Below are positions 60,781-64,000 of a stretch of DNA of 64,000 bases, in pieces (within the stretch, counting starts at the first letter, position 1; each line of letters starts with the position of its first letter). The DNA comes from Neoechinorhynchus agilis (lineage: Eukaryota > Acanthocephala), in contig CM121342.1 in the NCBI GenBank assembly GCA_051530055.1, positions 9,920,001 through 9,984,000 on the forward strand. The letters run 5' to 3'. The position numbers and the translations under genes are program-made. Below the pieces are notes generated by a model that saw only the letters and a list, made by a program, of their open reading frames with translations, ran no database searches and had not been told where the DNA came from.

Positions 60781-62260
60781 TCAGGTTCATTTCAAGCTCT
60801 GATATCCAAGGAGCGTTAGTATAGGGAGGTGCGAGGTCAAGAGAGGATGAAACGAAGTAGGATTACGAGTGTTGTGTTCGTGTGAAAAGGGGCGATATGT
60901 GGAAGAAATTTTGGTGGTAGGGTTAATAGGCGTTTTGATTGTGCAAATTTTGGATACTCTTTTATGAAGCATTTTAAGACTACGGATTTGAGATTTGGAT
61001 AGGTTACAAAATATGGGGTAACCGTAAATGAGGGATGGTATGATAAAGCAGAAGTAAAATTTGTAGAGGTCGGGTGAAAGATTCCTAAATGTTAGAGGCG
61101 TGTGAGGAGATAAATTTTAAAAGTGTTGCGCTTGAGGGAGAGAGTGATGCGCGAGTCCCATTTCAAATTTGATTAAAATTGGATACCCAGAATTCTCAGG
61201 GAGGTGGCTCATTGGATGCCGTTTAGAAGCTCAGGGGATGCTGTGGGGTTGCAGGAGAAAGATGAGATCATTTCGAAGCATATAGAGAAATTGAGATGGA
61301 GTTAGTGATTGGTGCAGAAATCTTATGTGTGTGATTTCGTTAGAGGTTAAGGAAAGGGAGAGGTGGGGTGGTGAATGGGTGATATCATCGGTATATAAGA
61401 AAAGTTTTGAGTGAGAGGAGAGAGGTTTAAGGTCGTTTAGAAAAATATTAAAGAGAAGTGGTGACAGCACAGCACCTTGAGGAACGCCTTTGGAGAGGGA
61501 TAGGTTGATAGAAAAGGTAGAACGGCAGTGAATGTACTCCTTGCGATTGTAAAGATAAGAATCGAGCCAGCGGATCTGCCACAAGTTGAGACCAAAATCG
61601 GAGCAGGCCCGGAGAAGGAGTGAATGATCCACGGAGTCGAATGCTTTCGATAAATCAAGTTGAATGAGACGGGTGACGAGCAAAGGATTATTGTCGAAGT
61701 TGCGCAGGAACGTGTCATAAATGCAAAGTAGGGCATCGGTTGCAGAAAATTTGGGATGGAATCCGAATTGTAGGGCCGATAAGTTTTCGTTGAGAAGTGA
61801 AAGAAGGCGAGATTTAAAACATTTTTTGATGATTTTTGAAAGGGCGGGTAGAATGGATATTGGACGCAATGATTCGGCCGAAATAGGATGCCCTTTTTTT
61901 TGGAACAAGGGTAACTTTAGCAGTTTTCAGACATGAGGGGTAGATGCCATATAAAAGGCTGAGGTTTATAATGTTGGTAAGACGGTCGATGAGTTCGGGG
62001 ATGATGTAACGAAGAGTCCAGTTTTGGATTTCGGATTGAGAGGACGAATCGTGAGATAATTACTTGAGATGCTGTAGTACTTCGTATGACGAACCCCCCA
62101 CCTGGATGATCCGCGCGGTCGGAGAAGGGTAGAAGAGGAAATAGATTATTGAAGTCTCCTGCAATAAAGAAATGGTGTGAATTTGTCGTATTTATGAGCT
62201 CAGGATGCCGATATAGAACGATTGATTATCCCAAAAAGAGAAGTCCGGGGGTGACTCGAA
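60780..62260 (-). mobile_element. LINE fragment D (reverse transcriptase and 3' part)
   Basis: Minus strand. One frame (61908-61231) holds most of a reverse transcriptase: RPISILPALSKIIKKCFKSR, LIQLDLSKAFDSVDHSLLLR, SLSKGVPQGAVLSPLLFNIF and FLYTDDIT, where the catalytic YxDD box is YTDD. A degraded endonuclease-linker region lies at 61990-62260 and a 3' region at 60780-61200. Same family as LINE A (15424-16937), which is nearly identical over the shared reverse transcriptase part. Frameshifts on both sides show that it is inactive. Confidence 0.85.
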
Positions 62261-62299
62261 AATTTGAATTGGGATGAGTGATTGGCAATGGTAGAAATG

Positions 62300-64000
62300 A
62301 GTTTAGAGTTGAGACTTTGTTCGATTTATGGTGTTTTTGAGTTTCTTTTGGTTATAAAACTTGTGACTTTTTAAATCGTTTGGTTATATTGCACGAAGGA
62401 TTGTGTTCGCTTGCTATGCCTAGAGTTAATTCGGCAGGAATCATGCGATCTTACCACAGCAAGAATCAAATTCCTCAAGGAGCATTTTAGAAAAGAAGAC
62501 AACTTGTCAAGAGTTATCCCCGAAAGAATAATATACGTAGTGCATGTGAACATAGGTTGTGAACGTGTGCGCGCTACACCGAATAAAACATGACAACAAT
62601 TTTGTGTGTGTTGCGTCGAATAAAACATGACATCTGGTGACAGCGATGGACAGATTTGGAAAATACTGGAGCAACAAGCGAAGATGATCGAGATGTTGAC
62701 GAACAGACAGATCAAATATGGAGAGGATCAGGAAGCGCGAAATAGATCAATGATTTCTGAGACGGAGGTAGCGAAAGCTAACATCACGCCGTTTCGCCAG
62801 TATGTGGAGCAGGACGAAGAATGGAAAGATTACACACTTCAGTTGGAACAACATTTCGAGTGGTGCCAAGTAAAGGAGTCAGCTTGTAAAAAATCATGCC
62901 TGCTGTCGTGGATCGGTGCAAAACCGTTCCGCCAATTGACCAAAGTCCTAACAAGAGACAAATTGAAGGATGTGTCCTACGAGCAGATAGTAGAGGCTAT
63001 GGGGAAGCTAGCGGGAGCAGTCGAACATGAAGTAACGGCTAGATTCAAATTTGGTATGATAAAGATGAAAGAATATCAAACGTATGCGGAATGGATCGCA
63101 GAGTTAAAAGGTGCAGGCGAAAATTGCAAATTCTATAAAGAAGAAACAAAAACGGAGGCTGATGCTTTATCCGAACGGATGCGCGATCATGTAGTGCTAA
63201 ACACGCCGTACGATGCCGTCCGGAGAGCGGCGTTCCAAATCGAAAACCTAACCTTCGAAAACCTTCAGGAGATAGCGTTCAGATACGAGTCCACCTCAAA
63301 AGCTATAGAAATAATGCCGTCGAACAAAGCAGTAGAAGCCGAAAGAGCGATATTCGAAGTCAAAAAGCGAAACGACGAAGATGAGAACCGGAAGGTGGAT
63401 TCGCGAGGTAGACGAGACACGCAATGGACTTTTAACAAATGGAAATGCCCTAAATGCGGGACAGGTCATGGAAGGAACCAAGAATGTCGAGCGCGGGGGT
63501 GCAAATGTTACAAGTGCGGAAAACTGGGTCATTTCACGAGAAGGTGCCGCAGCGATAAAGTTAATCGCGTTCAACGAGCAAGCGATTCACAATCGAGCTC
63601 AGAGGAATCGGAAGTGTTCGATGTCAACATTATGGAGCAGGACAAGAGACAACAAGCGTGGATCAAAACGAGACTCAACGGAATAAAAATCGATATATTG
63701 TTTGACACCGGTGCAGACGTCACCATCATTTCGAATCAGGTCTGGAAGGCTATTGGAAGGCCTCAACTAAAGAAAGGAAAAAAATTGATCAGTTTTGGAG
63801 GATCGGAAATCTCCAGCTTGGGAGAGTGTGATGTGCTGGTTACGATCGGAAGGACAAAAAAGGTAGCAACAGTAACGGTTGTCGAGCGAACAGCTAAGTG
63901 CCTTTTTGGACTGCCATGGTGTAAGCACTTCAACATAAGGCTTCCGCAGGAAGTGTATGTGAATACGATCAAAGCGGTGGGAATCCATGAAGGGTTGGAC
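62300..64000 (+). mobile_element. LTR retrotransposon, Ty3/Gypsy-like, 5' part only
   Basis: From 62627 to the window edge one frame carries gag, CCHC-type zinc knuckles (near 63440-63550) and then an aspartic protease with the DTGADVTII active site (near 63705), so gag and pol are in one frame. The visible part looks whole and therefore young; pol continues beyond the window. The upstream LTR probably lies at about 62300-62620, but its ends could not be fixed. It stands next to, or within, LINE D. Confidence 0.75.

Overview
Animal (metazoan) nuclear DNA, AT-rich, from an invertebrate. The gene content (caspase, polycystin-2, organic-cation transporter, TRAIP, COMPASS subunit RBBP5, complex I subunit NDUFB2) is animal. 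Most introns are short GT-AG introns of about 35-60 nt with TTTAG/TTTCAG acceptors, which recalls nematodes and other small invertebrates, but I cannot name the phylum.

Layout: RBBP5 homologue (+, 425-2365); fold-back and dispersed repeats (2440-3290); organic-cation-type transporter (-, 3532-5260); coiled-coil/multi-PLAT protein (-, 6748-11492); FkbM/METTL24-like membrane methyltransferase (-, 11766-12892); Penelope-like fragment (14310-14770); a Lys-rich ORF, a LINE piece and two unassigned ORFs (+, 15055-18231); caspase (-, 18476-21483) head-to-head with a large USP9X/USP34-type ubiquitin hydrolase (+, 21583-33225); a retroelement-rich stretch (34400-40640) ending in a tandem SINE-like pair; MITE-like palindromes and arginyl-tRNA synthetase (-, 41112-43405); 110-bp tandem repeats; SDR39U1 (+, 44667-48791), split by a 3.1-kb insert that is mostly a palindromic 460-bp tandem array; glycogenin (-, 50058-50876); TRAIP E3 ligase (-, 51601-53032); 223-bp tandem repeats; NDUFB2 (+); polycystin-2 (+, 56010-59648); a LINE (-) and the start of a Ty3/Gypsy-type LTR element at the right edge. 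The genes have unrelated functions, so there is no operon logic. The nearest thing to shared biology is a polycystin channel plus a PLAT-domain protein, which may be coincidence.

Main discovery candidate: in RBBP5 (three times), the transporter, SDR39U1 and polycystin-2 (twice), and probably the methyltransferase, the reading frame is broken by inserts of 61 bp to 3.1 kb for which no satisfactory GT-AG intron was found or which fit a second rule better. Under that rule each insert lies between two TA dinucleotides in the same codon phase, its two ends are complementary over about 10-23 nt, and removing it with one TA restores the frame. In five cases the join also gives the spacing of the human orthologue as I recall it (for example 28 of 28 residues in polycystin-2 and 15 of 15 in SDR39U1). 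The complementary ends share no consensus between inserts. Caspase, USP, TRAIP and the PLAT gene use ordinary GT-AG introns, and SDR39U1 has both kinds. The inserts could be a second class of RNA-level intron (like euglenid non-conventional introns or MITE-derived introners) or TA-bounded DNA segments removed from the genome (like ciliate IESs). The sequence alone cannot tell which.
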